Positions 22,336-34,968 of a stretch of DNA of 64,000 bases are shown piece after piece. The DNA is from Rhizophagus clarus. Taxonomy: Eukaryota > Glomeromycota > Glomeromycetes > Glomerales > Glomeraceae. The notes under the pieces were generated by a model. The model did no database searches. It was not told the origin of the DNA and saw nothing but the letters and a program-made list of their open reading frames with translations. The position numbers and the translations under genes were made by a program. Positions within the stretch are counted from its first letter, which is position 1. Every line of letters begins with the position of its first letter. The stretch is from positions 186,001 through 250,000 of the forward strand of contig BLAL01000286.1 in the NCBI GenBank assembly GCA_015698045.1, in the 5' to 3' direction.

Positions 22336-23160
22336 AATTTCGCCTCTTGTTCATAGCGTATTGAGTAATTAATATATAAACAGGATTACTTTGTAAAGGT
22401 AGTTAATCTTTTTTCCTTAAATTTTCGTAAATTCTCTCGCATCTTCAGTAATTGAAGTATGCTGTGCCGATGGCAAAGTAACATCTTTACTTGAGCACCT
22501 CTATGCCTACCGGCTCTATATACTTCATCAGGATCTGATACAAGTTCATTGGCAGTCTGCTCATTTTAAGAGCTTAGTATCTATCTATATAATTACCTTT
22601 TCAACTTGTGTTATTAAGATCAGGTTACTCTAAGCCAACGTAAGGGATTGTGATCAAAACCAATCTTTAACTTGTTTCCTCGGGTAGACTAAAAAATTTT
22701 TTTTTTTTTTTGTTCTAAAATGATATTTCCGTAATCATCAAATTGGAACTTCCATATAATATAATCTCTCTGAGGCGCAATGCAGCCTCGGAAAACAAAA
22801 GTTCAAAGCCCTTATAAAAAAAACTATTGACTTCCGAGAATAAATAAATTAAAAAATAAATTAAAGTTACCTTCGATATTTTAAACTGATATCGATAATG
22901 ACAGGAAAAGCATATTCGCAAACAATGCAATGGAATCTGATTTAGATTATAATGGCTGAATTGAAATTGATGGGCGTGTTTAAGTTGAAAAAAAAATCGC
23001 ATTTAACCGTATGGCGGAGTTACTATTAAAACACTGAGGTAAACTTGAAGTATGCGCCACCATCACCACGTTACGTAGAATTTTAAATTGTAAGAAAATC
23101 TTTATTTATAAAGTTTGTAACAAAATTTGTAATAATAAAAATAATAAACTCGTTCTATTC
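22336..23160. other. Intergenic with short coding-like remnants
   Basis: On the plus strand about 22,450-22,610 an open stretch reads IEVCCADGKVTSLLEHLYAY and on to HWQSAHFKSL. On the minus strand about 22,790-22,715 an open stretch reads RDYIIWKFQFDDYGNIILE after an acceptor-like AG. Neither has a start or recognised family; both may be exon fragments of lost genes. Confidence 0.3.
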
Positions 23161-23870
23161 TATTTAGTTTACTGAGCGACCTTATCACCTTATCCCAAAT
23201 ATACCAATAGATTGCCTTCATTCATGTTTTCGTCTCTTTTATACGTAAACCAAGATTGTAGTGAACTATAAAATTTTCCAAATTGTACCGCCTCCATTTC
23301 TTTCTTGTAACTATTAAGAAGATCAACTATCTCATCAACTATTATGAATCAAATGTTCATGGGATATAGAGCACCATGAACATTTGCCTGATTTGTAGTT
23401 AGGCGCTAGAATCGTTCTCGAGAGGATTTTGATCCATCGCTACAAATCTAAGTAAATAAATAAACAGAATTAGAGGATAAGATTTTTAAATCATTATAAA
23501 TAAAATTAAATTATATTTACCAGCATAAATTTTAATAATATTTTATCAAGAGCACGACCCAATGCAAATATTTCTTGGGTTGATCCAGGGAACGCCCACT
23601 AGATATTTCCCATAGTAATACGCCAACACTTTTAAAGTGTCGGCTACTTTAATATAATTTCTAATAATAATTTTTTGAATAATATTGGGAAAGTATCTTA
23701 GTGAACAAACCCTGGACAATCCAAGATTTGCCAATTTAATATTTTTAAGATTATGATGAATTAACATCATATCTTGGGGTGCTATTATTAAATGCGATAA
23801 AATGTGTATATTAGAATTACAAAAATAAATAACAATCCAAAATAGGAATATAATATTCCAAACATTCATT
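23160..23870 (-). pseudogene. Protein kinase-like gene remnant
   Basis: The segment 23869-23546 (minus) contains HHNLKNIKLANLGLSR, which resembles the catalytic-to-activation-loop part of tyrosine-kinase-like kinases abundant in these fungi, with the DFG motif degraded to NLG and no intact HRD loop. Downstream on the same strand, about 23,335-23,175, an open stretch reads DEIVDLLNSYKKEMEAVQFG and on to NMNEGNLLVYLG before a stop, possibly a terminal exon. The lobes needed for ATP binding are absent, so this is a relic. The kinase call is by motif resemblance only. Confidence 0.5.
23350..23386. repeat. 13-bp inverted repeat
   Basis: CAAATGTTCATGG and CCATGAACATTTG are perfect inverted copies separated by 11 bases, inside the kinase-like remnant. 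Confidence 0.8.
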
Positions 23871-24587
23871 CTACCTCTTATAATACTGTAAAAATTAATG
23901 TTTTTACAGGAATTTTCTTCACTGTAATTTTTAATCTAGGAAACATGAATAGAATTTTTATTTTTTTTTTTTTTTTTTAAAAAAAAAATTTTATATACGT
24001 TAAAACAAAAATAAACCTTTATATAATATTTACCTTTTTAAATTCCTTTAAAGTAGTGAATTTATTAAAGTCTTTTTGGTAACCTTTTTTAATGTTTAAA
24101 TTGTTAGTATTATTAACTTGCATTTTTAATGTCATTTGTGCGGTTAAAAAAAAATTTCTCAGCGTGATTATATATGCAAATTTCTATGCAGATTATCTGA
24201 ATATCGGTGTTACTAGATTTATTTGTGGCTGAAAAGCTCCCGGTACCTAATACTATTAACCTAATTGACTGACTGTCTGTCTTTTGATGTACATCGTTGA
24301 TTTGATTCTGATTGATTTTATTTTTATCGAGACGAAGAATACCAAAGAACGAAATTATTAGTAATATTTATTTTGCTGTATGAATACCAACAATTTTTTT
24401 AAATTTTAGGAACAATTTTTTTTTTCTTTTAATTACTTTATTATAAATTATGAGATCAATAGTAAGAATCAAAGAAAATGTAAGAAATTTTACAGAAAAA
24501 ATTTAGAAATTTATGAAAGTATTAACAATAATTTGATAGAGAATATGCAAGTTATTAATGAATTAAAGTGTTACAGTTGTATGTTTT
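23871..24587. other. Intergenic AT-rich sequence
   Basis: No gene seen. A T20-type run followed by an A-run lies near 23,950-23,995. Confidence 0.4.
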
Positions 24588-25030
24588 CAATTAAAATAAA
24601 GATAATGATGATAAAAATATTTTCAATTAATAAAGATAATGATGATAAAAAATATTTTCAATTAATAAAGATAGTGATGATAAAAAATATTTTCAATTAA
24701 TAAAGATAATGATGATAAAAAATATTTTCAATTAATAAAGATAGTGATGATAAAAATATTTTCAATTAATAAAGATAATGATGATAAAAAATATTTTCAA
24801 TTAATAAAGATAGTGATGATAAAAAATATTTTCAATTAATAAAGATAATGATGATAAAAAATATTTTCAATTAATAAAGATAATGATGATAAAAAATATT
24901 TTCAATTAATAAAGATAATGATGATAAAAAATATTTTCAATTAATAAAGATAATGATGATAAATTAATAAAGATAGTGGTGATAAAAATATTTTCAATTA
25001 ATAAAGATAGTGATGATAAAAATATTCAAT
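24588..25030. repeat. 35-bp minisatellite, about 13 units
   Basis: The unit reads TTTTCAATTAATAAAGATAA or the G variant (GATAGTGATG), followed by TGATGATAAAAAATA. The unit length varies between about 33 and 36 through the A-run, and one unit near 24,960 is shortened. Alternation of GATAATG and GATAGTG variants suggests expansion in blocks. Confidence 0.9.
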
Positions 25031-25369
25031 TGATCAATAACTAATATGTAAATATAAATCTTTAAAAAGGTTTATATGTCAGGAAGCATTTGAATAAGAG
25101 TAAATTTATGTAAAATAATAATTCTATATTTTGTAAAACTTTAATCTATATAAAACTTAATTAAAACTTACAGCTAACCTTTAAATATCTAAACTAATAA
25201 TAATTCAATCTGTACTTTAGCTAAATAAATGAATTGGCTTCGTTAAACAGATCTGATATAACATAAATCCATTAACGACCAATCATTTAATTATTCGAAA
25301 TTAGTGTTTTCCATTATTAAGAAATATAATGTTTATATAAATTAAATTAAACGATGAATTTAATCTTTT

Positions 25370-25625
25370 GAAATATTTCATGAGAAAAGATTTCTCATTT
25401 TTTACGATATTTCATGAGAAAAGATTTCTCATTTTTGACGATATTTCATGAGAAAGGTTTTTCTCATTTATTATTTAAATAATAATAATGTTTATAATTA
25501 AGTTAAACGATATTTCATGAGAAAGGATTTCTCAGTTTTTATGTATTTATTTAATAATAATAATGTTTATGATTAAATTAAACGAGGATTGAAAATATTT
25601 CATGAGAAAGGATTTCTCATGAAAT
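25370..25625. repeat. Five dispersed copies of a palindromic unit
   Basis: The palindrome ATTTCATGAGAAA plus A/GGATTTCTCAT occurs at about 25,373, 25,408, 25,442, 25,513 and 25,597. The last copy is a perfect palindrome (ATGAGAAAGGATTTCTCAT within TTTCA and TGAAA). Phrases such as AATAATAATGTTTAT and AAATTAAACGA separate them. Confidence 0.85.
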
Positions 25626-25686
25626 ATATATTTGATTAATAATATAAATAATGTTTTAAATTATAATCTGCGATTAAATAATTTGC

Positions 25687-25828
25687 ATGTAATTAAATAA
25701 TCTACAGGAATGTAATTAAATAATCTACAGGAATGTAATTAAATAATCTACAGGAATATAATTAAATAATCTACAGGGAATATAATTAAATAATCTACAG
25801 GGATGTAATTAAATAATCTACAGGAATG
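25687..25828. repeat. 23-24-bp tandem repeat, six units
   Basis: Six units of ATGTAATTAAATAATCTACA plus GGA or GGGA. There are no spacers between repeats, so this is a minisatellite, not a CRISPR array. Confidence 0.9.
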
Positions 25829-26628
25829 AAATCATGAATTTTTAAAAAAGTTTTCAGAGCTTTTTTATAAGAAAATATTTACAATCGCACGCATATATCT
25901 TTTTATTATTACTATAAATGTCATTTTTCTTCTGCAAGACAATAGACGAACAAAATGAGTTGTATTATCGTATTATCTTCGAATAGTAAATGAATGATTT
26001 TTTTAAAAAAATAATAAATTACCAAAATTATAAGACAATAACAATTTTTTTTGTTGTAGATCTTAAATATAGGGACCTTTTCTAAATTTACAACAAAGAA
26101 TTGACGAATAGGTTCCATAAGTTTGTTCTATGACGTCTAAAAAGAATTACATAAAATAATTGCAAAAGTAATAATGTAAATGCACGCCGTATCAGACAAT
26201 GAAATTCCGTAGAAGGAATATCAATGAAAAAGACCTAAAGAGCTATTTTTATTTCATTATTGCTAAAATCAGTTTATTAATAATTAATTATAATTCTAAA
26301 AATGTTATATTTTTAAAACTTACCGAATCTCCGTGCATTATTATTTTTGTTTCAGAATTGGTCTTTTGTCCCCCCTTTCCTTTTTTTTTTAAAAAAAAAA
26401 GGATCAAAGAAAAAATGATCAATAACAATTATTTCAAACTATTGTTCCGAAATTTTGAAGTTTCATCTTTAAATTTTATCATTGTTGTATCTATTATGGA
26501 AAACTTTTGGCCTAAATTTTGATTACAAATTTTACAAATCTACACAGTAAAAGTACGTCAAGCATTAGATTAAACAACTGCTTGACCGTCTTTATAGGCT
26601 TTGTCAGGCTAATCACTTAACTAAATCT
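25829..26628. other. Intergenic sequence
   Basis: Short frames at 25,921-26,118 and 26,199-26,522 have no domain; the second crosses a T10-A10 palindrome (CCTTTTTTTTTTAAAAAAAA at about 26,377) and is rejected as a gene. Confidence 0.4.
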
Positions 26629-27330
26629 TGCCGTCAGATACTAAGCCACGTTGTCGGATAAATGCGCATGCGGCTATTTCAATTGATTCCGGGTTTAATT
26701 TCAATGTTATTATGCTTCTAGGCTAATCACGCACCATAGGTTCATGTGACTCCAATTAATTTTAATTGGCTAAATTATAAAAATCTCGAATTTTTTTATT
26801 AACGATATAATAAACATCATAATTGTAAAAACTATATAAAACTTAACGTGAACATTCTCCGGATTCTAAGCCACCTTCTCGGATAAATACGCATCAATTG
26901 ATTCCGACTTTGGTTTCAAAGTTTCGATGGGTTTATCTTATCGTATTTATCGTATATTTTCCGATTCTAAGCCATTTTTTTTTTCGCTAAGTGCGCATGC
27001 GGCTATGTCATTTGTTATTATGCTTCTAGGCTAATCAGGTTCATATGACTCCAATTAATTTTAATTGGCTAAATTATAAAAATCTCACGATATAATTAAC
27101 ATCATAATGTAAAAACTATATAAAGCTTAACGTGAATATTCACCGGATACTAAGCCACCTTATCGGATAAATACGCATCAATTGATTCAGACTTTGGTTT
27201 CAAAGTTTCGATGGGCTTATCTTATCGTATTTATCGTATATTTTCCGATTCTAAGCCATTTTTTTTTCGCTAAGTGCGCATGCGGCTTTGTCAATTGATC
27301 CTAATATTAATACCTCTAAGCCTTGATGGG
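26629..27330. repeat. 284-bp tandem repeat, about 2.5 units
   Basis: CCGGATTCTAAGCCACC at 26,859 and CCGGATACTAAGCCACC at 27,143 are 284 bases apart. A partial, internally deleted unit precedes (about 26,630-26,858) and a truncated one ends near 27,330. Shared blocks include GACTTTGGTTTCAAAGTTTC, CTTATCGTATTTATCGTATA, TCGCTAAGTGCGCATGCGGC and CTCCAATTAATTTTAATTGG. No open frame persists. Confidence 0.85.
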
Positions 27331-27759
27331 CTTTGTCAGGCTAATTATTTAACCTGTACAGAAATCTATTAATACTGTATTTTTTCGAGTTTTAAATCAT
27401 TTTATCGGATAAGACGGTTATGTCGATTCCGATTTTGATCCCCGCTCAAAAAAAAGACATAAAAATGACCCGTCATTCGCAATTTTTATTACAAAGTTTG
27501 CTATTACTCTTTAAATAATGTCTTTTACCATTGATCATAAAACACCCTCTCATCTGTCACTATTTATTTTAAGACATACAAAAACTAAAATGCAATTGTC
27601 ATTTAAATATTTATTGGTATGTACAAATATTTTACGCATAAATTTGACATTTATACTGTGTAAAGCTCTACAGATGATCTAACTTACAATATATAATTTT
27701 AAACATTCCAGACACAATAAATTGTACGACACGAACACTAAGAAAAAAGTTATGAGGTC

Positions 27760-27831
27760 GGGAAACCGCAGTGATTGAATTTAATCACTGGTTTCCCGCA
27801 TCAGACCGGATTCCTCCTTCAAGATCCGGTC
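27760..27831. repeat. Two adjacent strong hairpins
   Basis: Hairpin one, 27,760-27,797, pairs GGGAAACC with GGTTTCCC and AGTGATT with AATCACT, interrupted by a GC bulge, around GAATTT. Hairpin two, 27,804-27,831, pairs GACCGGAT with ATCCGGTC around a 12-base loop. They are unusually GC-rich for this window. Inference: a structured RNA, a foldback remnant or a terminator-like signal; no coding frame covers them. Confidence 0.8.
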
Positions 27832-30271
27832 GAAATTCTTGAAATTTCTTTTCAGCACAAAATGTTTATGGGTATATGAATTATTGTAAGAATGATAGTT
27901 TACGTCATTATTTGAATAACAAATTTGATTCTATTTATTGACATGAAAAATTCTCGTATATATATGGTTTTGCGGTATTTTTGTCTCTAAATATTCGCAA
28001 GGAACCAATAAACATTATTTAATTCTGAGAAATTCTAGATTATCCACTAAAACATTGAATATGGATGACATAAAAATATGTGAAAAACTGTTGATATCTC
28101 TTATGATTAAATTAAACAATAAATCAGCAGCTTTTTATATTTCTTTTTATGTATTTAAATTACTTAATTATAGTAGTATTTTTTGATTTTCTTCGAATAA
28201 ATATGAATTTTTACGATGATAAAAAATAAAGCTCATTTTAAATACCTTTAAATATTTTTTTATAATCGTTATAATATGAATATTAAACATAATAAATATA
28301 TTATTTTGGAATAACTGCGTTTGGTTAGCAACATAGACAATTTATTAATAAAGATTTTCAAAACTGAGCCTCAATGTTGCCGAACATATTAAGATTTTAT
28401 TACCATACACGATTTAATTGATTTATCCCGATGACTTATTATCAGGGCTTAAGGGAGCTTTGTCGGATTGATTGTATTAACGCTGAGATGATTGATCAGT
28501 TGTCGATAATGGCTGATGAGCGATACTAAATACGTTATCGTTGATGATACCAGTTTAGGAATCACATTTGTTACATTACATCAATGAAATGAATCACTGA
28601 TTATTGTGAAAATTTTTACACAAATAAGCCATTTTCACAGGATTTGCGAAAATTCGAAATTGACCTAATAACAAATAAGCAATGTTATTGTTTCCAATTT
28701 TAGGAATAGCATATATTAACGATACTTTTAATTATTGAAAAAAATTAATAAAAATATTTGCAGATGGTGCATGTTTTCAGTTTAGTTTGCGTGTTACATT
28801 TTTAATAATATCTATAAAATGTCAATTACAAATAAAAATATGATTTTTCACAACTTGTACTACATTTACGCCAAGATAAAAAATTATACAAACCGCTTGT
28901 GGTGTACTATTACGGGTACGTATCCGCATAACAACAGGATTTTCAGACGAATCAGTAAATTGTATCATCCGTTATCAAGCATTCAAGCTTATTAAGTTAT
29001 TAAATGATCAATTTCAAATGTATATATGTAAAAATTTATCGTGTGACTTTATAAATTTTTGTAATAAATTTCTAGAGAGAATATGGAATTGCTTTTATGA
29101 TCGTTCTGATATCGGAATTCGCCACATGTAAATACTAAAACCGAAAGTAAAGCCACAGTCATGTATCTCTTTATTTATTTAATCTATTCTACTCGTACAA
29201 CAATAGACAGAAAATATGTGGAATTACGATCCAGATACAGTATATAATAGAATATTATCAATAAACCATTTCTTTAAAGGCGCGAAGCACCAGATGTTTT
29301 ATGACTCAAGAGGCTTAGGAAATGATGGATGTTTGATCATTAATTATGTATAGAAAAATAGAATCCACAGATTCCCAATGTTCCGTTGATGTAAGCATCG
29401 GATATAGAACGTGTAAAATAACTGGAATCTGAAGAATTTGAACTTATATGGTGTTATTAATAATAAAATCTATCCGAATAAATATCATATTTTTTTACAA
29501 TAACGAAGCAAATATAACTTTATTTATCCCTATTTCATCTATTGTATTTGCAATATGCATTCAACGATTCGTTCTTTTTGTTAATTCTTTTCCTTATCAG
29601 CTTACCCGCTGTAAACCATCTAATGTCGCGCCAAAGATTTGTCAGATTACGAAATTACGAGCTTTGGTCGTCTATTTACAAATTGGTATAATTATTTTTT
29701 TTGTTTAAAAAAAACTCGGCCATATTTTCTCATTAGTCGTTTGTGCTTTCAGAGCATGATAATATATTAAATATTTTTTTTTAATATGTTATTTACAAAT
29801 TATAAAGTCTTCACTCATGCATATAATCAATACGTTCAAAGTGAACAAAGGGAATGTAGCAGAAAATATTTCAACGCGACTGGTAGTCTGTCCGTATAGA
29901 AATTAGTGATTGTGTCCGTTAAGAATTTTTATATCCGGGTAATCGCAAAAATTTTTTTTTTTTGGACAAACTGGATGGCATCCAGATTCAATCCAGATGC
30001 TTAATGGATCACTTAGCGGATATGTATTTGGATAAAATCTATGAATAAAACAATGTATAAATTCAATAACAATCTATTAAAAAAAAAACAAAAAACATAA
30101 ATTCATTTTATTTTATGATTATAATTTTAAACGGAAATTATCATAATTAGGAATTATGCAGGCTTAACGGAGAATCCAAGGCCATTTGATTAGATGTGAT
30201 ATCCGAGATAACCGTTAAGACAGAAATCTATTACGTACAAAAACTAATAAAAACCTCCATTTTTTTCCTTG
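27832..30271. other. Intergenic region upstream of the kinase gene
   Basis: No supported gene. The frame at 29,448-29,708 has no recognised domain. At 29,970-29,990 lies the palindrome CTGGATGGCATCCAG. CTTAACGG (about 30,163) and CCGTTAAG (about 30,212) form a weak stem upstream of the kinase start. Confidence 0.4.
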
Positions 30272-31664
30272 ATGACAATGTCATTTTCTGTAGTTGCTAA
30301 CAGAATGACCATACCGGCTGAAAAAATTGAATCACTTGGTGAACTCGTAAAACAAAAAGGGTTCTCCGAAGGAACGTTCAAGCGAGTACACCACATTCCA
30401 GGCACCAATTATGTGGTTCAAATCTTTAAAGATATTTCTGACGGTACATTTGACGCTAGGATTAAGGAAGTTGTATGCTATTTGTAAGCTTAATAAGCTT
30501 TTTTTTATAATTATTGGCAAATTCGATCATTATATATCATATATAAACGTATGCTATGTTCTCTCCGATTGTTCTCAACGTGTTTTATTATAGAAAAACG
30601 AAAGGTACTCCAAATACCTGCCAGATCCGGTCCGTTTATACGGATGAAAATAACGATATAGTTGGTCTTTCAATGAAAAGGTACAACCAAACATTAAAGG
30701 ATTACGTCTTTGCTCCCCGTTCTCAAATTACGGGAGAACAAAAATACAAGCTCATCCTCGACATGGTCAAAGGTATTAAGGCGCTTCACGATGCTGGATT
30801 CGCGCATCGTGACCTGTCCGAAGTAAATATGATGGTAAATGTTACCTCCGAGAAGTTAGCAGACGGGAGCAAAAAACCCGAACTTGTGGTAATAGATTTT
30901 GGTAAAGCCGAATTCATCAATCACGATGATGTCTTAGCGTAAGTAAAAGAAAATTTTATTTTATTAATGATGCAGAGAGGAAAAAAAATGGTCTGTTATT
31001 CGAAATACATATGCACAATATAATCAAATTTTCATCTGTTATTGAAATTGTAGTTTGTCTGCTGGTGAGTCGACTAGTGATAAGCTGGAGATTCTTCCAT
31101 ATATAAAGACAGTGCCAGATCATGGCTACAAATTGTACAGGTAAAGATATTATAAACTAATTATTGTCATATATGCTTTTTTTCATAAACTCATAGTCAA
31201 CAAATAATAATCAACAAATATCAAGATCCGCAGCAACACTACCCCGTACTAGAAACGATCATGCAGTTCTTCGGTACCCAATCGACCCTTGCGCTGAAGA
31301 CGTTTATGCAGTCGGAGTTTTAGCATGGCGAATATTCTCAGGTCAAGCACCTTGGGGAGGGATTCTTGACACCGATCTTAAGGAACTTGGTGAAATTGTG
31401 AGTGATCCTATTAAAATCAAGTTTCATATAGAGAGAAATGTCGATGGGAAGAAATCACGAGAGTTGTTGTTAAAGTGTATAACCGCAACTTCAGAAGAGC
31501 GTAGTACAGCAGAAAATTTGCTTGATTGGTTTTTACAATCCAAAGATGAGTTAGTCTCTGAGTGGTCGACCTCGAAAAGAAGGAAAAAAATAATACAAAA
31601 GCCAAAAGTGGCGGCCTCGTCAGGAAAAAGGAGAAAAGTAGTAATAAGGCTAAGGCCAAATTAA
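30272..31664 (+). CDS. Protein kinase-like protein with basic tail
   Basis: Four exons joined in frame: 30272-30483, 30594-30938, 31054-31140, 31226-31664, giving 360 residues. The start chosen is the ATG at 30,272; another Met two codons later is possible. Kinase features in order: a glycine loop GFSEGTFKRV; a candidate ATP-site Lys in VVQIFKD; the catalytic loop as HRDLSEVN (Ser where Lys is usual, Asp and Asn kept); the metal-binding DFG followed by KAEF; and DVYAVGVLAWRIFSG of the C-lobe. The end is strongly basic (KRRKK and GKRRKVVIRLR), a plausible nuclear localisation signal. It phosphorylates proteins if active; the atypical catalytic loop leaves this open. The substrate is unknown. 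It stands alone without neighbours. Confidence 0.85.
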
Positions 31665-32239
31665 AAATTATTATTTTTTTTTATTATTAATAAATTAATA
31701 AATTATAAACGTTTAAATGAGATACATAGTTTGTCATGTGATCCCATATTTCATGATCTACGCGATCTACAATAAAATGATCTACATACAAGTAAAAGCG
31801 GCGATAAATGACAACTTTTTTGATTTTGACAATAAACCATTCCCTCTCTTTTTTTTTCTTTACACGTGTTTTTTTACACATATCCTTCTTTATACATATA
31901 CTTTCTTTTACGCGTCACTAAAGTTATAAAATTGGACAAGCTTCACTTCACGAACACTTGAATCGGACACAATGTTTTTACGTGTTGAATGAACTACTAG
32001 ACTCGTCAAATATAAATGGATTCATTGTTCAAACTGTAAAAAAAAGAATGCATATTTGATAAAAAATTTTATCTAGTTGGATCCAAAATAGATAACCTGA
32101 TCAGGCATATTCTTCAAACCGCAAAAGAAAGTAAAGACTTTCTTGAGTGAACGATTTTTCTCAATTTGACCTTATAATATATACTGTGCTGGCAAGAGAT
32201 GATCATTCTCTACAATTTATTTTGCTGAATTGATTAAAG
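31665..32239. other. 3' flank of the kinase gene, no gene seen
   Basis: AT-rich sequence. Overlapping frames on both strands (31,687-31,929) have no domain and are not supported. Confidence 0.4.
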
Positions 32240-33115
32240 ATCCATTTTGGATAGGAAATGGTGAAGCCGAGATATGGACTTGTAGTGGGACGATAGAATA
32301 CAAGGGAACTTCGTGATCATTTATTAACTAAGTAAGTGTTTAAGTTGTTAACTACTAAAATAATTAATTATTTTATAACTATAAAAATTTACTACAAAAA
32401 ACTTATTTGTTCTTAATATTTACACAATAGTACGCTTGCGGCTGGTGATAATACATCAAAAATAATATTTGTTTTTAGAATTTACAAGAGAGACATATAT
32501 TCCTTTCTTGAATCTCGCAAAGAGCTTCTTTATTGGAGACAATGTTGATGTTCATTGTAGAACTTTTTATGCTGTTTCATATAATGCAGATGTTAGGTGA
32601 AAATTTCAATTAACGGACGATTCCATGGCCAAAATGGTAAGAATTTAATTTTCTGATGAGTAATATAATAAAATTTATCTAAAACATTGCGTTTTTAATT
32701 TATAGTTATCGAATTGCCTAATGGTAGTAATACTACACGAAAATCTTTGACCACAAATAATTTTCAGAATGGTTACATCGTGTTTCAGGAGGATTTATAG
32801 CATTTAACAAATGTTTCAAATAAAGTATGATCTTTGATGAAATCTTCATCATCTTGATTAATAAACCATTGAAACACAATATAATGGTATAAATTTCTGT
32901 AAATTGAAGGTCAATTGTTGTTTTAACATTTAATTTTTGTTGATTTTTATTTCATTTTATTAATCTTTTTTCTTTTTATATCTTCCAGCTGGTGCAATTA
33001 GAACGTGAAAATGTGGAATGGTGATATGAACAGAAGTCTTTGCATTTGTTGGAGTCGAACCAACTGGGACTATGTCCATAAAACATAAGAACTACTATAT
33101 AAATACGGTAGGTTC
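32240..33115 (+). pseudogene. Scattered exon-like remnants, unknown gene
   Basis: Open stretches without starts: about 32,228-32,318 (ELIKDPFWIGNGEAEIWTCS) and, after an acceptor-like TTTTTAG, about 32,480-32,600 (EFTRETYIPFLNLAKSFFIG and on to FYAVSYNADVR). They are on the same strand and interrupted by stops. No family recognised. The mixed-codon, non-repetitive character suggests a real gene that decayed. Confidence 0.3.
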
Positions 33116-34818
33116 TCAAGTAAAATATTTGTTCAATATCTTATAAAGATGCATAATGGAGTTATTTCTTCTGAATACGTTATTCATTCAATTTCTTTGG
33201 TTTAGAAACGAGAAGTAGGATTATTTATTTTTTTTTTATTTTTATTTTTTTTTTTATTTTTTTTTGTGTACTAGTTACAGTTTTCTTAGATACAAACAAT
33301 TAATCTTTACTTTTCTGGTTCCTTGGAATTCCTTAAAGGAGATCACGAAAACATAATCCAATAATGATGAAAAATAAAACCGGATGATATATGATCTTCT
33401 CGGGATACGATGGTCACGTGAGGAAAGGGCTTCAATCTTCAGTACTGTTAAATAGTATTATCATTTTATATGTTAATTTCGCTCTTGAGTATACTCATTT
33501 ACTTTGATTAGTACCGGGATATTATTCAAAAATTTCAGCATTTTATTTTGAATATTACACTATTTAAAGGGCAAGGAGGTACTGTAGGGGGTTTCAGATT
33601 TGATAATCAATCTTTTTTTCTGAAAGAGCATGTAGATATTTATTTATCCTTCTTTTTAAATTATCAAATAAATTAATAAATAATCAATGAATAACTCTTT
33701 AGATTGATTGATTCCTCTCGTTTACTCACTCATTTTGTTTTAATAAAAATAATTGTTAAAAATTTAACTAAGTTTCGTTTCTTTAGTTAAGATGTCCTAT
33801 GGATGAATAAGCTACAGAGTGAGGTTTTACTTGGAGAAGCGGGAAGGTTCTAAGAATGGATAAAAAAGAAAAAGGAATTAAGGACAAAAAAAAAAAATGT
33901 ATTTTTAATATTTACCTTTTTTTTAGCGATAATGTTGCGAGAGAAACCGAAAGCCTCCGGAACTGAACTTCACCAGAAGTAAAATCCGAAAATCTGTAAC
34001 CTCTGTAATCCAAATTGATTGGCTAGTTTTTACCCGCCTAAATACGTCAGATAATAAGAATATTATGGAAAAAGAATATGTTAATATTCAAAAAGTAAAT
34101 AATAAAACAGATAAATTAGCTGCTATAAAGCTGTTGGAATAATTGATTCTATAATCATATTAATGTTTTTAATTTTTTTTTTTTTTTTTTTAAAAAAAAA
34201 TAAAATGTATATAAAACCTGCTAGTAGAAACATAAAATTAGGTTTGAGCAAGTTTCGGTCTTTTTGGACATGAAGTAAGTAATTTGAATTTGGGATTTCG
34301 GAGGTTATGGAAGTTGGGCCAAGATTTAGAATTTGATTTAAAAAGCGAAACTTTTCGCTAATCATAAAGCTGTTTCGTTTGCAACATTAATGTACAAGAA
34401 AAATATTCCATAATATGTGTATTGCCATGAACATTTAATAAAGATACATGAATATAAAGAAACAGGATCTTCCCGCAATTCGTTGAAATTTAATAAAAGA
34501 ACATCTGTAACAAGTTGTTGAAGAGATGACAAATAATAATGTAAGATAAAAATAATAATAAGTTATTATAAAAATGATGAAATGATATGATAAGTTCCGC
34601 TATACCCGATCAATTGTATCCTGTTTTAGACGTGAAAAAAAAAAAAAAATTTGTAACAATCATGCATCAATGCTACAAATAATATTATTTGTTAAAAGTT
34701 TCTAAGAATAACGTTAAACGAAAAAAAAAAGAAAAAAAAAATTATTTTCGATTTTATTTTACAAAATTAGAAAAGTACTCATAATTATTTATTTTATTAT
34801 CGTTCAGAAAAGTACTCA
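33116..34818. other. Intergenic sequence with poly-T/poly-A tracts
   Basis: No gene seen. T-rich tract at about 33,220-33,265, and a T19-A10 mononucleotide palindrome near 34,171-34,200 which creates the spurious minus frame at 34,123-34,365. Confidence 0.4.
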
Positions 34819-34968
34819 ATTTTCAGGGAGCAAATTACGAAAAAAAATACACGTCCACAAAGTACAAAGTAATATTGGATAATTCTATCACTATTTTCAG
34901 GAGCAAAATTTCGAAAAAAAATACACCTTCACAAAAGTACAAAGTAGTATTGGACAATTCTATTACTA
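34819..34968. repeat. 74-bp tandem duplication
   Basis: ATTTTCAGGGAGCAAATTAC at 34,819 and ATTTTCAGGAGCAAAATTTC at 34,893 start two units that share AATACACGTCCACAAAGTAC-type sequence and TATTGGATAATTCTATCAC. Confidence 0.8.

Noticed and set aside
24588..25828. Regular repeats that could suggest a CRISPR array
   Set aside because: Repeats are contiguous without unique spacers and the genome is eukaryotic; these are minisatellites.
26199..26522. 107-residue plus-strand frame
   Set aside because: Crosses a T10-A10 palindrome encoding Phe and Lys runs; no recognised domain.
29448..29708. 86-residue hydrophobic plus-strand frame
   Set aside because: Hydrophobic character follows from T-rich sequence; no motif or splice context.
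33045..33066. T-arm-like sequence GTTGGTTCGACTCCAAC on the minus strand
   Set aside because: The five-base stem and TTCGACT loop fit a tRNA T-arm, but no matching acceptor stem, D-arm or anticodon arm was found.
34123..34365. 80-residue minus-strand frame
   Set aside because: Contains a long Phe-Lys run made by the T/A palindrome and no domain.
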